Part shown: in pieces, positions 9,970 through 22,361 of the stretch | Numbering within the stretch: the stretch's first letter is position 1 | How the letters are laid out: every line of letters begins with the position of its first letter | Made by a program: the position numbers and the translations under genes | Notes under the pieces: generated by a model | Told to the model about the DNA's origin: nothing | The model's database searches: none | What the model saw: the letters and a program-made list of their open reading frames with translations, nothing else | Origin: Mycoplasma sp. CSL7503-lung | GTDB taxonomy: Bacteria > Bacillota_I > Bacilli_A > Mycoplasmatales > Metamycoplasmataceae | DNA length: 56,490 bases | Direction: 5' to 3' | Assembly: GCF_025515455.1 (NCBI RefSeq) | Contig: NZ_JAOPHP010000004.1 | Coordinates: forward strand, 1 to 56,490

Positions 9970-11001
9970 CTATCTTTGTCTTCTTAGGGCATCTTGAACA
10001 CTTGCGCCTATCAATTGAACACTTGTTGTTAATAAAATTAAAATTGAAGAAGGAACAAATACATATCTTAAATATGTTGGGAAGACTTTTTGACCTTCAG
10101 AAATTAAATTACCTAATGTAGGAACATCATCAATTGCTAAACCAATAAATGCTAATGATGTTTCTGATAATATAACTCCCGGTATTGTGAATACTAGTTG
10201 TGTAATTAAAATCGGCAAAATAACAGGTATATAGTTTTTCAATATTTTTCAAATAGGAGTCCCTAAAACTTTTGACGCTGAAACTCATTCAAAATGTTTA
10301 GCTCTTTTTACTTGAGCTCTAATTTGATTTGCCATTCCAGTTCAAGAAGTGAAAGAAAGTGAAAATACAATAACTCAAAAACTTGGTCTAATAACAATTG
10401 TCATTAATATTAAAATTATTATCGTTGGAACAACAGATAAAATTTTAATTATAAAAGTCATTACTTTATCAAATTTTTCAAATTGTCCCATCATAATACC
10501 TATTGCTAAACCAATTACTACTTCAATCAAAGTAACAACTAATGCAAGTGAAAGAGAGTATCTTAATCCGTGTCATAACCTTGCTCAATAATCACGTCCA
10601 ATATCATCAGTACCAAAAAAGTGATATACATTGTTTGAGTCATATTGATCAAAAGTTAAATTTCGATTATTAACATCTGTTAAATTGGGATCAAATGTTG
10701 TAAAAGGCATAATTAACGCCAAAAGTATTATTGTAATTAATAAAATAAATCCGAATACACCTGCAAAGTTTTTAGAATACCTAAAAACAAATTCTTTAAA
10801 TATTTTTGTTTCTTCTTTAAGATCTTTATCTGCATGATAATCAAATGTTTTACCAACTATTTTTCATGCTTGATATTGAAAAGGTTGCAAAAATGGATTA
10901 GGAGCAATATTGCCTTCTAAATTATTAGATTCGCCAACATCGCTTCTCGAACGAATTTTGTCAGCGTATTTTTTAATAAATGAATTAAATTTATTTGCCA
11001 T
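9970..11001 (-). CDS. oppC: Oligopeptide ABC transporter permease OppC (copy 1)
   Basis: 343 residues. A cytoplasmic N-terminus of about 90 residues precedes the first membrane segment (GVFGFILLITIILLALIMPF). Then come the OppC hallmark FGTDDIGRDYWARLWHGLRYSL, several further hydrophobic segments, and the EAA coupling loop EWVSASKVLGTPIWKIL. The C-terminal part VILSETSLAFIGL, PTLGNLI and a last membrane helix are typical of DppC/OppC. The ribosome-binding site is a run of G (AAGGGGG), two bases after the oppB stop. Forms the membrane channel with OppB. Confidence 0.94.
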
Positions 11002-11003
11002 TT

Positions 11004-12062
11004 TTATACCCCCTTTCTTCTTACACGTGGATCAATTACTTCGTATAGCATATCCCTTGTTGCGTATGATAAAATCGTTAGAAGTGTAAACATAACTATT
11101 AAAAATAATATAACGTTATAATCTTTTGTTTGAATAGCTTGTAATAAAGTTGCTCCAGAACCCGGTATAAAGAATATTTGTTCAATGAATATAGAACCAA
11201 TAAAACTACCAAAAATAACCGCTGGAAAGAATGTTGCTATCGGGAATAATGAAGGCTTAAGAGCATGTTTTCAAACGAATTTTGTTTTACTTAACCCTTT
11301 TAAATATGCAAATTTAGCATGAACAGAATTAAGTTCACGATTCAATTCTGTTCTAATATATTTAATATATACAATAATACTTCCTAATGATAGTGCTAAA
11401 CCAGGTAATATATAACTTGCAAAATTATCTACATCAAATATATAAGGAATGTTCATTAACCTTCCTAAAAACACTAATATTAAGGCAAAAATAATAGATG
11501 GAACTGATGAAAAAATACTTACTAAAATTGTCGAAATATTATCAACCAATCCGCCCGGATTTTTACCTACTCAAATACCTAAACTAATTCCGATAACTAC
11601 AGTTAGTAATACTGAAAAAATTCCAACTAAAAATGATTTATAAAAACGCTCTCATATAAAACTATTAATTTCTCTTTCCGGAAAAAGAGAGAGTGAAATT
11701 CCGAATTCACCTCTAAATAACCCTTTTAAGTATAATCCGTATCTTTGTATAAGTGGTAAATTTAGTCCATATTGAGCTTCTTTAACTTTTCTGGCAGCTT
11801 CGTCACTTAGGCCGCTAGTAATTGAATTTGAACCAGGAACAAGGTTTATTAAGAAAAATGTAATTGTTATAACTATCAATCCTATTACGAAGAATTCTAA
11901 CATTATTTTAATAAACCTAATGATTGAATTTAAAAATGGTGAATTTATAGTGAATATTTTTTCTTTCAAAGTCGAGTCATTGACTCTTTTATTGGTAAAA
12001 AATATTTTATTTGAATCAACAAAATAAGTTTTTTTATCTCTTATTTCTTTTTTAAATTTCAT
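11004..12062 (-). CDS. oppB: Oligopeptide ABC transporter permease OppB (copy 1)
   Basis: 352 residues. After a polar N-terminus of about 50 residues comes a membrane segment (FFVIGLIVITITFFLINLVPG) with the OppB-type LVPGS motif, then the periplasmic-type segment AQYGLNLPLIQRYGLYLKGLFRGEFG, further membrane helices, and the EAA loop region YLKGLSKTKFVWKHALKPS. The end IDPRVRRK is also typical of the family. Its start codon overlaps the oppA stop by one base. Partner of OppC in the channel. Confidence 0.94.
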
Positions 12063-15000
12063 TATTGTCCCCTCTTTCTCGGTAATCCTGGTCTAGGTGG
12101 TCTTGTAAAATCATAAGCGTATTGTAAACTAAATCTAAAAAGCGAATCAACTCCACCAATTCTTGTTATTTCTCAATTGGTATCAACTTCCATAAGAGGT
12201 ATAACAGGTGCAGAATCTCTAACTATTTTTTCAAGCTCTCCGATAAAAACATATACATATTCTTGAGTTCATTTTTGTTGTATTTCTTCGTTTGTGAAAT
12301 TTGCTGAAAAGAATGCGTTTAAACGATCTGTATATTCAGCAAATGTTTCATCTTTTTTAAGGAATGATAATTCAATAAATTTAGATCAAAAATCAATTAA
12401 TGATGTATCAGATTTATCTTTTATTGATTGTTGTATATTTAATCTTTCCTTAGTATCTAATGTTAATTTTTTAATACCATCTATCCCGTATTTTTCGAAA
12501 ATAAATAATTCTACAAGATGGTTTAATCTATTCTTTTTGATTTTTTGATTGTTTATTAATAAAAATTCAAAAGCATATTTTAGTAATTGTTTACTAAAAG
12601 ATGGATTGTTGAAATCATTACTTAATTTTGTTGCTAAAGATGATATATCTACAAACTTTTGTTCTTTTTTAACTTTATTAAATTCATTTTTAAATTGAGA
12701 TTCTTCTGTTGCAAAAGTGTTAAGATCATTTAGCAAGTTGTTCAACAATTCTTCTTTACTAATGTTGAGTTTATCTAAAACTAATTGGCTAATATATGTT
12801 GAGTAAGTGAATGAACCAACAGGATTATCTTTGAAAGCTATTCTTTTTTGTATTGAAGAATCTATTTCGTCTGGTTTAAAGAAAACTGATACGTAGTCTT
12901 GTGCACCATTTCCGCCTAATTTATCGTAATTTTGATAAATTATGTCATATTTACCTTCTTCAATTCAAGAAGCAAATGCGTTTTCTGGTAAACTTTTATT
13001 TTCTATTTTGATGAAATTATTAAAAACTCTATTTAGTTCTGTTGATAAAAAAGTACCGGCCTTTTTTTGTTCATCAGTTGAGTTATTTAAAAATCTTAAT
13101 GTTACATCATTTAGATTAGGGTGTTTCTTCTTGAATCTTTCTAAATAAATTTTTGCAACTTCTTCATTGTGAGCAATATCATTTCTTCTTGTTTTTTCAA
13201 ATGTAAAACCTTTTGCAAGATGGACAACAAAATCATAGTTTTGTAATAATATTTCCTTAGAACCTTCCCCTTTAGCGTCCGGTTTAGTATTCATGCTTAA
13301 GTCGCTAAAATAGTTTTCGATATTTTTACCGTCAAAAGTTTTATATTGACCATAAGCAGTTCAAGTACTTACAGGGAAAGAAAAATCTCAGCCAACCATT
13401 TTCAATATTTTTTCTCTATCAATTGCATAATAAATTGCATTTCTCAAATCTTGATCATTTAAATAACTTTCACCGTTAGTTTCGCTATCTAAATTAAAAC
13501 CAAAACCAATAGTTCCATAACCTTGATTTTTGTTTAAATAATCCTTATATTCAGGATTTGTTCAATATTGGTTAATTTTATTGGCTGGTATGTATGTTTG
13601 TGAGACAAAACCATCTTCAAATAATGTTGAATTAGTATTTTTATCAGTTGATAAATAAATTTTAATTTTATTTGAGATTGTATTGTCAGCATCAAAATAA
13701 TCATTATTTTTAACTAAATTAATATATCCTTGTGGTCCAAGTAGAATGTTATTTCTATCCATTAAAAATGGACCTGAAGTTAGAAAATTATTTGTATCAG
13801 AACCATACTTATCAATACCGCCCGCAATTGTTTCGATATATTTTCTATTAACCGGGAATAATCCGTTTAAAATGTTTGATAATAAAAAGTTTAGACTAGG
13901 AGTTTTATTCTCGTCGAATATCATTGAAAAGGAGTTTTCATCTGAACTAATACTTTTTATTTTTGCTAAAATTGATTGACCTTCAAGGTTAAAAATTTGG
14001 TCAGGATTAACAAATGGATTTTTAATAATTTTCTTTGTTATTAAAGTATTTGTGTTTTTGTCCATAAATTTAAAATCTTGAATTTCTTTATTTAAATCAA
14101 AATTATTTTCTTGATTTTCTTGTTGGATGTTATATCTTAAATTTTCCGAAATTTCTTCATTTGTATAATCTAAAAATAATTGCCCTGTATAAAACCCAAA
14201 ATCTAATGCTGCGTTTTTAATTTCTTCTACTTCTTTTGAATCTAAAGGTTCGTTTTTATCATTAAAAATTTGAGGCTGCCATATATTTTGGTTTGGATCT
14301 TGGATGTATGTATTTGAAGATTTGTCTAAAATATAATTTCTTCTACCTCATGGATTTGAATATGATTTATTAAATTTTTGAATATAGTTTTTTTGAGCTT
14401 CGATAAATCTATCTGTTCCCCTGATTCCGTATTTTTTTATTTCATCAAGTTTTTGGGAACCTGTATTTAAGTCTAAAATGTATTCTAAATAATCTCTAAT
14501 GTCATTTGCTGTAACAAAATCATTATTACTTCAACGATTTCTTTTTGCATTTACTTTTCCTGTAACTGCCATAAAATTATTAGAGTTTTTAGGGTTTCTA
14601 AAACCATATAAAGTTGCATTTGTACGAGGATCACCTACGGTAGCAGAACCTAGACCTCCGACTATTTGAAATTCATCAATACTATACCAAGTACCTTGGA
14701 CTCTACCAAAACCACCTTCTTCTTCTAAGGAGTTTTTATTGTTTTTGATAAAATCTGAGTATTTAGAAGATACATTTCCGTCTGTGTCAATTGTGTTAGA
14801 AGAGTCGACCATAACGAAATTAAATTTATTTGTAGTAATAACACTTTTTAAGGTTGTGTTAGGACCTGTTTTTAAATAAGAATCAACTAATGAAGGAAGT
14901 ATTTTATCAATTGATTTATATTTAATGTAATTTAAATTGTTAATTGGTTCTGCTGTAAGCCCAAAATCATAATTTATTGAATTACTTTGATTTATTTGTT

Positions 15001-15106
15001 GGCTATCGTTGTTTTGTGTGGAGCAAGATACGATAGCGGTTATTGAACCAAAAGAAATTATGCTTCCTAAATAAAAAATTGATTTTTGAATTTTTTTATT
15101 TTTCAT
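12062..15106 (-). CDS. oppA: Oligopeptide ABC transporter substrate-binding lipoprotein OppA (copy 1)
   Basis: 1014 residues, about twice the length of proteobacterial OppA but normal for mycoplasmas. The signal peptide ends in the lipobox AIVSC (Cys near residue 28). The segment LNYIKYKSIDKILPSLVDS matches copy 2 (LNYIKYPSVNKILPSLVES). Later segments such as SFPVSTWTAYGQ, the MDRNNILLGPQGYI loop and HPNLNDVTLRFLNNSTDEQKK are also shared with copy 2 and resemble family-5 solute-binding proteins. It is anchored on the outer face of the membrane and delivers peptides to OppBC. AAGGAAAAA precedes the ATG, 18 bases after the PDxFFG gene. Confidence 0.92.
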
Positions 15107-15124
15107 TTTTTCCTTTCTTATTTA

Positions 15125-18100
15125 TTATCCTGTGATATTAAATTGATAATCTACAGAAATTAATGTTTCGTTTGTGTTTTCTTCTTTAATTAACTTGATT
15201 GATGCTTGATCAAATGTTTTACCATTTTCTGCTATATATTCAAGATCACCTAGGCTTATGTTTGAAATTTTTTTACCTTCGGAATCTATAAAGTAAGCAT
15301 AATATTGATGTTTTGGTTTTAGTAAAGTATCACGATATTTACCCATAAGAGCATAATCTGATATTCAAGTTGAATATCCTTCGTCATTTAAAGTGTGTTT
15401 TGAATTTGGGTCACCTTGTTTTGTTAGATAAAAAATATTATTTGTATCTTTTATGTTAACTTTTAAAGTTCTAGCTTCACCTGTTTCTTTGTCTATGAAT
15501 TGTATTCTATCTACTTTTGAAGCAGTTTTGTTATCTAAATATCCATATAAGGCTAAAGCGTCTTTTCTTTTATTTCTAAAAATACCAGATACATTTCTTT
15601 TTCCTATACCATAATTTAATAGTTGAGATATGAAGAATGCTCTTGGCCTTGAATTAATTTTTTGATCTTTAAAATCTTTTAATCTTATTGTATTATCGAT
15701 AATTTCTTCACCATTATCGTCGTATAATTCCATACCAATTTTTGTTTTTTGTCATCTATCCTTAAAGAAACCGTTACTTTTAACTGAAAATTGACCAAAA
15801 TATGAAGAAGTTCTTTGTTCGTTACTTGAAATGATATTATCATTTGAGAAGTCGCCTAGTGCTATTTTTTTAATATTTGATATCTCATCTTTAAGTTGAT
15901 TTGAAATATCTGAAAATTCTTTTCTAAGAATGCTTAATTTTGTTTCATTTGAATCGTTTTGTTCGCTTAATTCTTTTATTTTTTGTACTTGTTCATCTGT
16001 TAAATTATCATTTTGTTTAATTTGTTGGATTTCATTTTGAACTTTCTTAATTTCATTTTGTATTTTTAATATGTTTAAATGTTTTTGGTTTAAATCTTCT
16101 TGATATTTAGAATTTATTTCAAAAGTTTTCTTATTAATTTCTCTATATTTAAGTGCTTTTACCGCTTCTAATACACCGTTATTTATGTTTTGTTGATTAT
16201 TTTTGTTATCATTTCAAACAGATAATTCTGTCGAGTCTACAATATAATCTAGTCCTGAAGTAGCTTCGTTTAAACCTTTAAGATATTTAGGCAGATTTTC
16301 AAAATCGTTATAGTTTGGTACATATGTAGTTTGAACATAATCTCTAGTTAGTGTTTCTGCTAAATTATAAACATAGTCGGTAAATTTATCACTCAATAAA
16401 GCCTCAACTCTTGAAAGATTATAATTTATAACATCGCTAGTTGGTTCTCCGTTTAAGAAATTAACAAAAAGAACTTGATTAAGTGTGTAACTTTGATATG
16501 ATCCATTCCCTTCTCAAATAATTAAATTACCCATAAATTTATATAAGTCTTGAGAATTTATAGAACTATATACATTTTGATCATCTTCGTTTGTGTTAAG
16601 AATTTTTTTAACATATTTTTTTAGAGCGTTTTGAATATCTTGAATGCTAAATTTAGATTCATTATTAACAAAATGAAGATCTTGCTTATTGAATGTTATA
16701 CCCTCTCTAAATTTATTGTTTGAAATTACAATTCCATATTCTTTTGAGAAAATAGCTTGATTTTGAATTAAATTATTAATTGGATTAAAATCTTTAACAG
16801 CCATAAAATAATTTGAATGTCTAAACCTAAACATTGCCATATTAGCAAGTTGTTGTTCGCTATATGTTGAAATACTATTTTTTAAAGGATCGTTTTGAGA
16901 ACTAGAAATTTTATTTTTTAATGTATCTAGATCAAACTTAGTTTTAACATAATCAATATCTCAATTAAAATTACTTTCTTCGATACCTTCATTATTTACT
17001 GTTACACTTTCTAATTGTGCTTTTGAATAATCAATAGAAGTAAATTCTCATAGTTTTTCAAAGGTATCAAATGAAATTGTTTCTACATTATTGATTGTAA
17101 CTTTGTTTTGATTAGTTGAGAATGAATTATATAACAATTGTGTAGAGTCATTTTGTTGTGTGTTAAAAATAATTTTATTAGTTAATTCATTTAATTTTTC
17201 ATTATTTTGAGTTGTTAATGCGTTTAATATTTCTTGGCTAGTTGATACTGAATTTTGTGAGTTAGCAAAAAGTATAACTGGATTTGTTTGGTTATTTCTT
17301 GTTGTTAAAAGTCTTGTTCCGCTTCTTAAAAGTGTAAAAATAGGATTTGTTTGAATAAAACCTGATATTTGTGATATACCAAATTGATCTTTGTAAGTAT
17401 TTAGCGCATTTATATATCCAAATTGGCTAGATAAGAAATTCGAATCGTTAACATAAGGGAATGAATATGATTTAGTAATTTTATTATCTTTAACATACGC
17501 TAAAATATTTCCTACTAGTCCTTGTGAGACTCTGGCGTTACTTAAATTATTTGAAGTTATAATGTATTGAATTAAAGTATTTGCGTTGTTTTGACCTTCA
17601 TTTATTGAAGTATATTCGAAAGATTTTCTTCCTAAATCTGGTCTATATCCATTAGTTTGTGGATTTATTTCTATTAAGTTATTTCTATATTTAATTGAGT
17701 TATATAAACCATTTTCTTCTTTATAACCAAATAGTGTTTTAAAATAAGATTTAATTTCTCCACCTAAAAATGTTTCTTCGTTATTTCAACCAGTTTCGCT
17801 GTAATTGGAAATAACGGAACTTAATATGCTTCTTTGGATAATTCTAGTTTTTTCGTTAATAAATTTAATGCTTTCTTGATCTAAAGGTTCATTTAATTTA
17901 ACATTTATTAAAGGGGTACCATCTTCGTTAAATAAATTTATTTTTGTTGCAATTATTTGATTGTCTTTTTGAGATAATTCAACTATTCTTAAGTTTATCG
18001 AATCATCATTATTGATTGTCATAAAATCAAAGTAATTATTACCTAATCCATCTTTTAAATCTTTTACTATTTTTAAAACACTAATTTCTTCATAAGAATT

Positions 18101-20521
18101 GTTTGGTTTTTGATCATTTTTATTTTTGAAAGCTTTTGCTTTTCCGATGATATACGGATTTAATGTACCAGAATTTTCGTCGAAAGAATTAGCTATAAAT
18201 AAATCACCTAGATCATTTTTTCTTATTTTTGAAGCGTTTTGTAATCCTTCAAAATCTTGTAAAAATCTTCTTTCAGGGTTCTCTAGAGTTTTATATATGT
18301 CTTCACCATTATTTTTATTTCCTCATATTTGGTTTTCTGTTTCTTTTTCTCCGTATTTATATGTACCGTCTTCTTGTTTTGTTCCGAAAATAAATTTAAA
18401 GAAAGCTCCTTTTTCGGTGTTTGTGCCAAGTGCATTTACTCTTGAAACGTCTAAATGAGTTCTGGCATAAAGATAATTTTTTAAAGCTTCTATTGAGTAG
18501 TATGATGACTCATTTAAACCACCTCTAGTTGATAAACCACCAACAATAACCGCATTACCTTTTTCATTTAATGCTTGAGATTGGTCCAAAGTAAAATGAT
18601 GTCCATACTCGTGAGTTGCGACATATTTTAAAAAGTCAGTTGAAATACCTTTAAAATCGTCAAATGATGCTCCTAAAATAAGTGGTATACCAATTCTGTC
18701 GCTTTCTGAAAAACCTTGATATTCACCGTCTTCTAATTGGTATTCATAATATCCTTTATCATTTAGTTTTTTAACTATATGTGGACCATTTTGTGTTTTT
18801 AATAATTGAGGATATTTTTCAACAACTTTATCAATTAAACTAGAATATACATCATTATATACTTGGTATCTTCTACTTTCTAAACCACCTATAGGTTTAC
18901 CGTTTTCGTCTAATAATGAGACATCTTCTGGGCCTGCTGTTAGAGCTCTAGGTGTAACTGCTCCACCATATTTAAGTGCAGATTTCAAGTTATTAAATTC
19001 ATTTTTTAATTTAAAGTAATTATTTTTTAATTTTTGATAATTTGTTTTGTCTATATTTTTATTTTTGTATTGCTCGTTTAATTTTTGAAGAAATTCATCA
19101 CTTATTGATTTCGAACTAAATGTTATTTCTTCAATGTTATTGTCAGAATCGTTTAATGAAAAAGTTATGTTTCCATCCTTAACATCAATTTTATTGACGT
19201 TAAATTCTTTTAAAGAATTTTTATCTTCTTCTTTAACATTATTTAAATCTTTAAATTCCTTTAATTTATTATATGCTTCAATTTTTGAAGAGAAAAAGTA
19301 AATATTTTTTTGTGAATCAATAAATTTGATAATTTTTTTATTTTCATACATTTTAACATCATAAAAATCTAAAAAGTGAATTAATGAACTTGAAATAATG
19401 TTTTCAAATGTTTGGTATGTCACTTCAAAATTTTTATTATTCATATCTTCACTTAAATTGATTGTTTCTTTGCTATCACCAAAATTAAAAGTAACGTTTA
19501 AGAAGGATTTATTATTTTGGTTTCTATCTTTCGAAGTGATAATTTGTTCTATTGTAGCTTCTTTAAAATCGCTAAAATGTAATTCAGTATCAAATGAGTT
19601 AGAATTGAAATTTTTGTTAAATTTTTCTTCAGTGTATTCGTATGGTAAAACAACAAATTTGCTTGAATTATTTGAGTCTACATTTTCAGGTTTATAAACT
19701 AAAAATCTTTTACCTATTAATCTTTTTGGTCCTATTAATGATAAAAATGTATCATTCCCATTTTGTAATTTTGAATTTTTAATCGCTGAAGCTTCTGGGA
19801 TTGATTTTAAATATTCATCAACATTTTGTTTGGTTGCTAAATCCCTAAACAATGAGTATGTTAAAGAGTCTGATGCGTTACCCGGACCGGATTTAATTGA
19901 ATATATAGGCATAGAACCAAAGAATGCATCTGGGAAGAATTTTATTTCACTCACTTCTTTATGTATGGTTGAGTGGGAACCTAAAGTTATAGCGTTTCCG
20001 TTTTCTTCTACCCCAGGAACTATTCTAAAACTTTCAAGTGTGAGTAAGTCCGGTCCTCATGAAACATTATTAATAAATCATTTTGTAAATTCAACAAATT
20101 TTTGCGGTTTTACGGCTAACACATACTCATCATAAAAACTAAATGATCCATATTTAACTTCTAATATAAATGACTCTTTATATTTTTCAAAATATTCATT
20201 ATAAAAGTTGTCAAAATTATATTTTTTGTTAGCTTCATTTTCAAATCAAAATAAAGTTTGATTTTCGTTTGTTTTAGCCACTACATTTTTCTTTAGCGGG
20301 TCTAAAATTACAATTTCAGGCTTCAAATTTTTATTTTCATCATAAATAGCTGAATAGTCATTTTTTAATTCTTTTGAACTTATATATGAATATGAACCAT
20401 TTACTTCATCAGAATTATTAGCGTATGCAAACATTGATCCAATACTAATTGCTGAACCTACTGCAATTATTCCGAATGATAATAATATTTTAGATTTTAA
20501 ATTTAGTTTTCTTTTCTTCAT
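15125..20521 (-). CDS. PDxFFG surface protein with HEYGHH metalloprotease-like motif (copy 1)
   Basis: 1798 residues. One hydrophobic segment near residues 10-32 (FGIIAVGSAISIGSMFAYA) without a lipobox suggests an uncleaved membrane anchor or signal peptide. PDAFFG is at residues 197-202, the signature that I recall naming a mollicute PDxFFG family. At residues 637-642 is HEYGHH within LKYVATHEYGHHFTL, a zinc-metalloprotease HExxH pattern. A coiled-coil stretch lies around residues 1450-1580. It heads the operon, 18 bases before oppA, and the same gene order occurs in copy 2. I infer an extracellular protease or peptide-release factor supplying the Opp importer; protease activity is not demonstrated. 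The strong site AAGAGGTG sets the start at 20521. Confidence 0.85.
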
Positions 20522-20557
20522 TTTCACCTCTTTGAGATTGATATTTTTTATTTTTTT

Positions 20558-20606
20558 ATTGCATAAATGCAATATTAGTGAACAATTTAATATGTTTTTT
20601 ATTATA
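20558..20606 (-). promoter_or_regulatory. Promoter and palindrome upstream of operon copy 1
   Basis: On the minus strand TATAAT (20606-20601) is followed by a leader of about 70 bases. The leader contains the perfect palindrome ATTGCATAAATGCAAT (20558-20573), which on the transcript forms a small hairpin followed by A rather than U, so it is not a terminator. It may be an operator. No riboswitch like that of copy 2 is visible. Confidence 0.5.
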
Positions 20607-20668
20607 TCATTTAATGTATAAATTATAAAAAAATAAGCATATTATAATAGGTATTTTTGTAAAAAGTT

Positions 20669-20674
20669 TATAAT
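20669..20674 (+). promoter_or_regulatory. Promoter -10 of the S1-domain gene
   Basis: TATAAT ends 7 bases before the ATG at 20682, placing the transcription start at or next to the start codon. No ribosome-binding site fits in between, so the message looks leaderless. Confidence 0.6.
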
Positions 20675-20681
20675 TTAAAAT

Positions 20682-21059
20682 ATGGAAAATAAGTACCCAA
20701 AAATAAAGATTGGAAAAGTTCAAAAAGTATTCAATGATTATGTAATAATTCAAACAAAAGAATTAGAAAAATTTGTTATTTTTAAAAACGAAATTACAGA
20801 TTTTAATAGAAATATTAACAATATTTTAAGGCAAAATGATTTAATTAATTTTGTCGTTTTGTCATTTAACAGTGAAAAAAATGAAGGAAAAGGAAGTTTT
20901 AAGAGAAATCACACAAACGAATTAAATAATCGTACTATTTATAAATTAAAAGAAACTCCTGGTGGATTTAAAAATTTATTATCTTTTACATTAGCTAATA
21001 TTTCTAAAAAAACAGTAGATAAAAATATAAAAAACGGTATTGAAAATGTCAAAAATTAA
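20682..21059 (+). CDS. Small S1 RNA-binding domain protein (CvfD/YugI-like)
   Basis: 125 residues. The N-terminal 70 residues fit an S1 RNA-binding fold: KIGKVQKVFNDYVIIQT, then ELEKFVIFKNEITD, then NDLINFVVLSF. The tail has the basic segment KGSFKRNHTNEL and KETPGGFKNLL, which I associate with small S1 proteins of Firmicutes and mycoplasmas. Such proteins bind ribosomes or RNA and affect translation under stress. It overlaps the next gene by 14 bases, so the two are translationally coupled; a small S1 gene beside pgi is a familiar mycoplasma pairing. Probable leaderless start. Confidence 0.75.
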   Translation: MENKYPKIKIGKVQKVFNDYVIIQTKELEKFVIFKNEITDFNRNINNILRQNDLINFVVLSFNSEKNEGKGSFKRNHTNELNNRTIYKLKETPGGFKNLLSFTLANISKKTVDKNIKNGIENVKN

Positions 21060-22314
21060 AATAATAGCAAATAATAGTTTAATTAATAATAACAAAATTG
21101 AAAACGAAGATTATCGTGATTTGTTAAACCAAATTAAATCTTTAAATTTTAAAGGATCAGAAAATTTAGAATTTGATGATATTGCTATAAATTATTCTAT
21201 TAATGGAATTGATAAAATTATTGAATATTGTAATTTGATTTATTCTAATAATGTTGAGTATCTTATTGTTTGGTCGAGTAAAAATACTGAATTAGCATTA
21301 AAAAGTATTTTAAATTATATTTTTGGTTTATATGACTATAATATAGACAAAAAAGTAAAATTATTATTTTTAAATAGTTCAGATTCTAAAGATGTTTTTA
21401 AAGAAAAAGTTAATTATTACTTTAATTTTTCAAAGGGTAATAATCTTGCGATAATGTTTTTGGATGGTTTCAATTCAAAAAATGATAATGATAATTTATT
21501 TTATTCTAATTATTTATTGGATAAATTTAGCCGTCAAGCTAGTAGTTTTTTAATAAAAAAATTAATTTATTTTGTTGGTAAAAGCACTTGATTAAAATAT
21601 ATTGATAATTTTAATATCCCAAATCAAAATATTTTTATTGTATCTGAACAAATTAATAAAACTTATAATATATTAACTGAAATTTGCTTAATTGTTTTAG
21701 CAACACAAGGTGTGAATATAACCAAATTAATTAATGGGTATAAGAATGCTTCTAAATATATTTTGACTAATAATCTATATTTCAATAATTCGCTAAAATT
21801 AGCTCTATATTTAAATAAATTTAGTGAACAAGAACAAAAAATGGAAATTAAAAAAAGTAGTTTAAATTTATTTATTGCATATGATGATTTTCTAACAAAT
21901 TTAATGAATTTATTTGCTAATAATTTTAATCAAAAAACATTAAATAGAAATACGTTTAATGACTATGCCGAATTTCCTGGAGATATTTCTGTTTTAGGAC
22001 AATCTATCCTTTCGAATAACATTAATAAATTAGTAGTATATTTTAAAATCAAACAAAAATATTTTGATTTCCAATTATCTTCTAACGCAGATTATAATGA
22101 TTTGTTAACAAATTTTAGTAATTTAACTATGCAACAATTTAATGAAATTAGTTATAAGTCTTTTGATAATTATTTAACTTCTTTTAATGATGATGTAACT
22201 TCTTTATGTGTTGAAATCGAAAAAAACGACGAAGAAAGTTTGGGAGAATTGATTTCCTTGCTTTATTGAAGTAAAATATTTTATTGTGTACTAAATAATA
22301 TGAATCCTTTTTAA
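21046..22314 (+). CDS. Degenerate glucose-6-phosphate isomerase-like protein
   Basis: 422 residues, close to the roughly 430 of mycoplasma Pgi. The layout follows Pgi: an N-terminal segment LNFKGSENLEFDDIAINYS resembling the KGW-LP-NYD region, then VEYLIVWSSKNTELALKSIL where Pgi has its phosphate-binding IGIGGSYLGAKA, and AEFPGDISVLGQSILSN resembling the TDLHSLGQ region. The Gly-rich sugar-phosphate loop is lost and Ser/Thr/Glu/His catalytic positions cannot be aligned, so isomerase activity is unlikely. It may be a structural relic with a new role. The family assignment rests on region-by-region similarity and the S1-gene neighbour. I chose ATG 21046; a TTG at 21040 is also in frame. Confidence 0.55.
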
Positions 22315-22317
22315 CAA

Positions 22318-22357
22318 AAAAGCCTAAATAAGATATTTTAGTCTTATTTAGGCTTTT
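22318..22357. terminator. Bidirectional terminator between convergent genes
   Basis: Perfect 16-bp stem: AAAAGCCTAAATAAGA (22318-22333) and its complement (22342-22357), flanked by A and T tracts. Serves the Pgi-like gene and the minus-strand ArsR gene. Confidence 0.9.
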
Positions 22358-22361
22358 ATAA

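Noticed and set aside
15125-20521. Apparent frameshifts or split genes in PDxFFG copy 1 and many other genes
   Set aside because: All breaks are TGA codons in the same frame; reading TGA as Trp restores one continuous protein with no TAA or TAG.
20522-20681. A second lysine riboswitch before operon copy 1
   Set aside because: The 160-base leader has none of the core L-box motifs (GAGGTGC, GCCGAAGC, GCTGG); only a palindrome and a -10 box are present.
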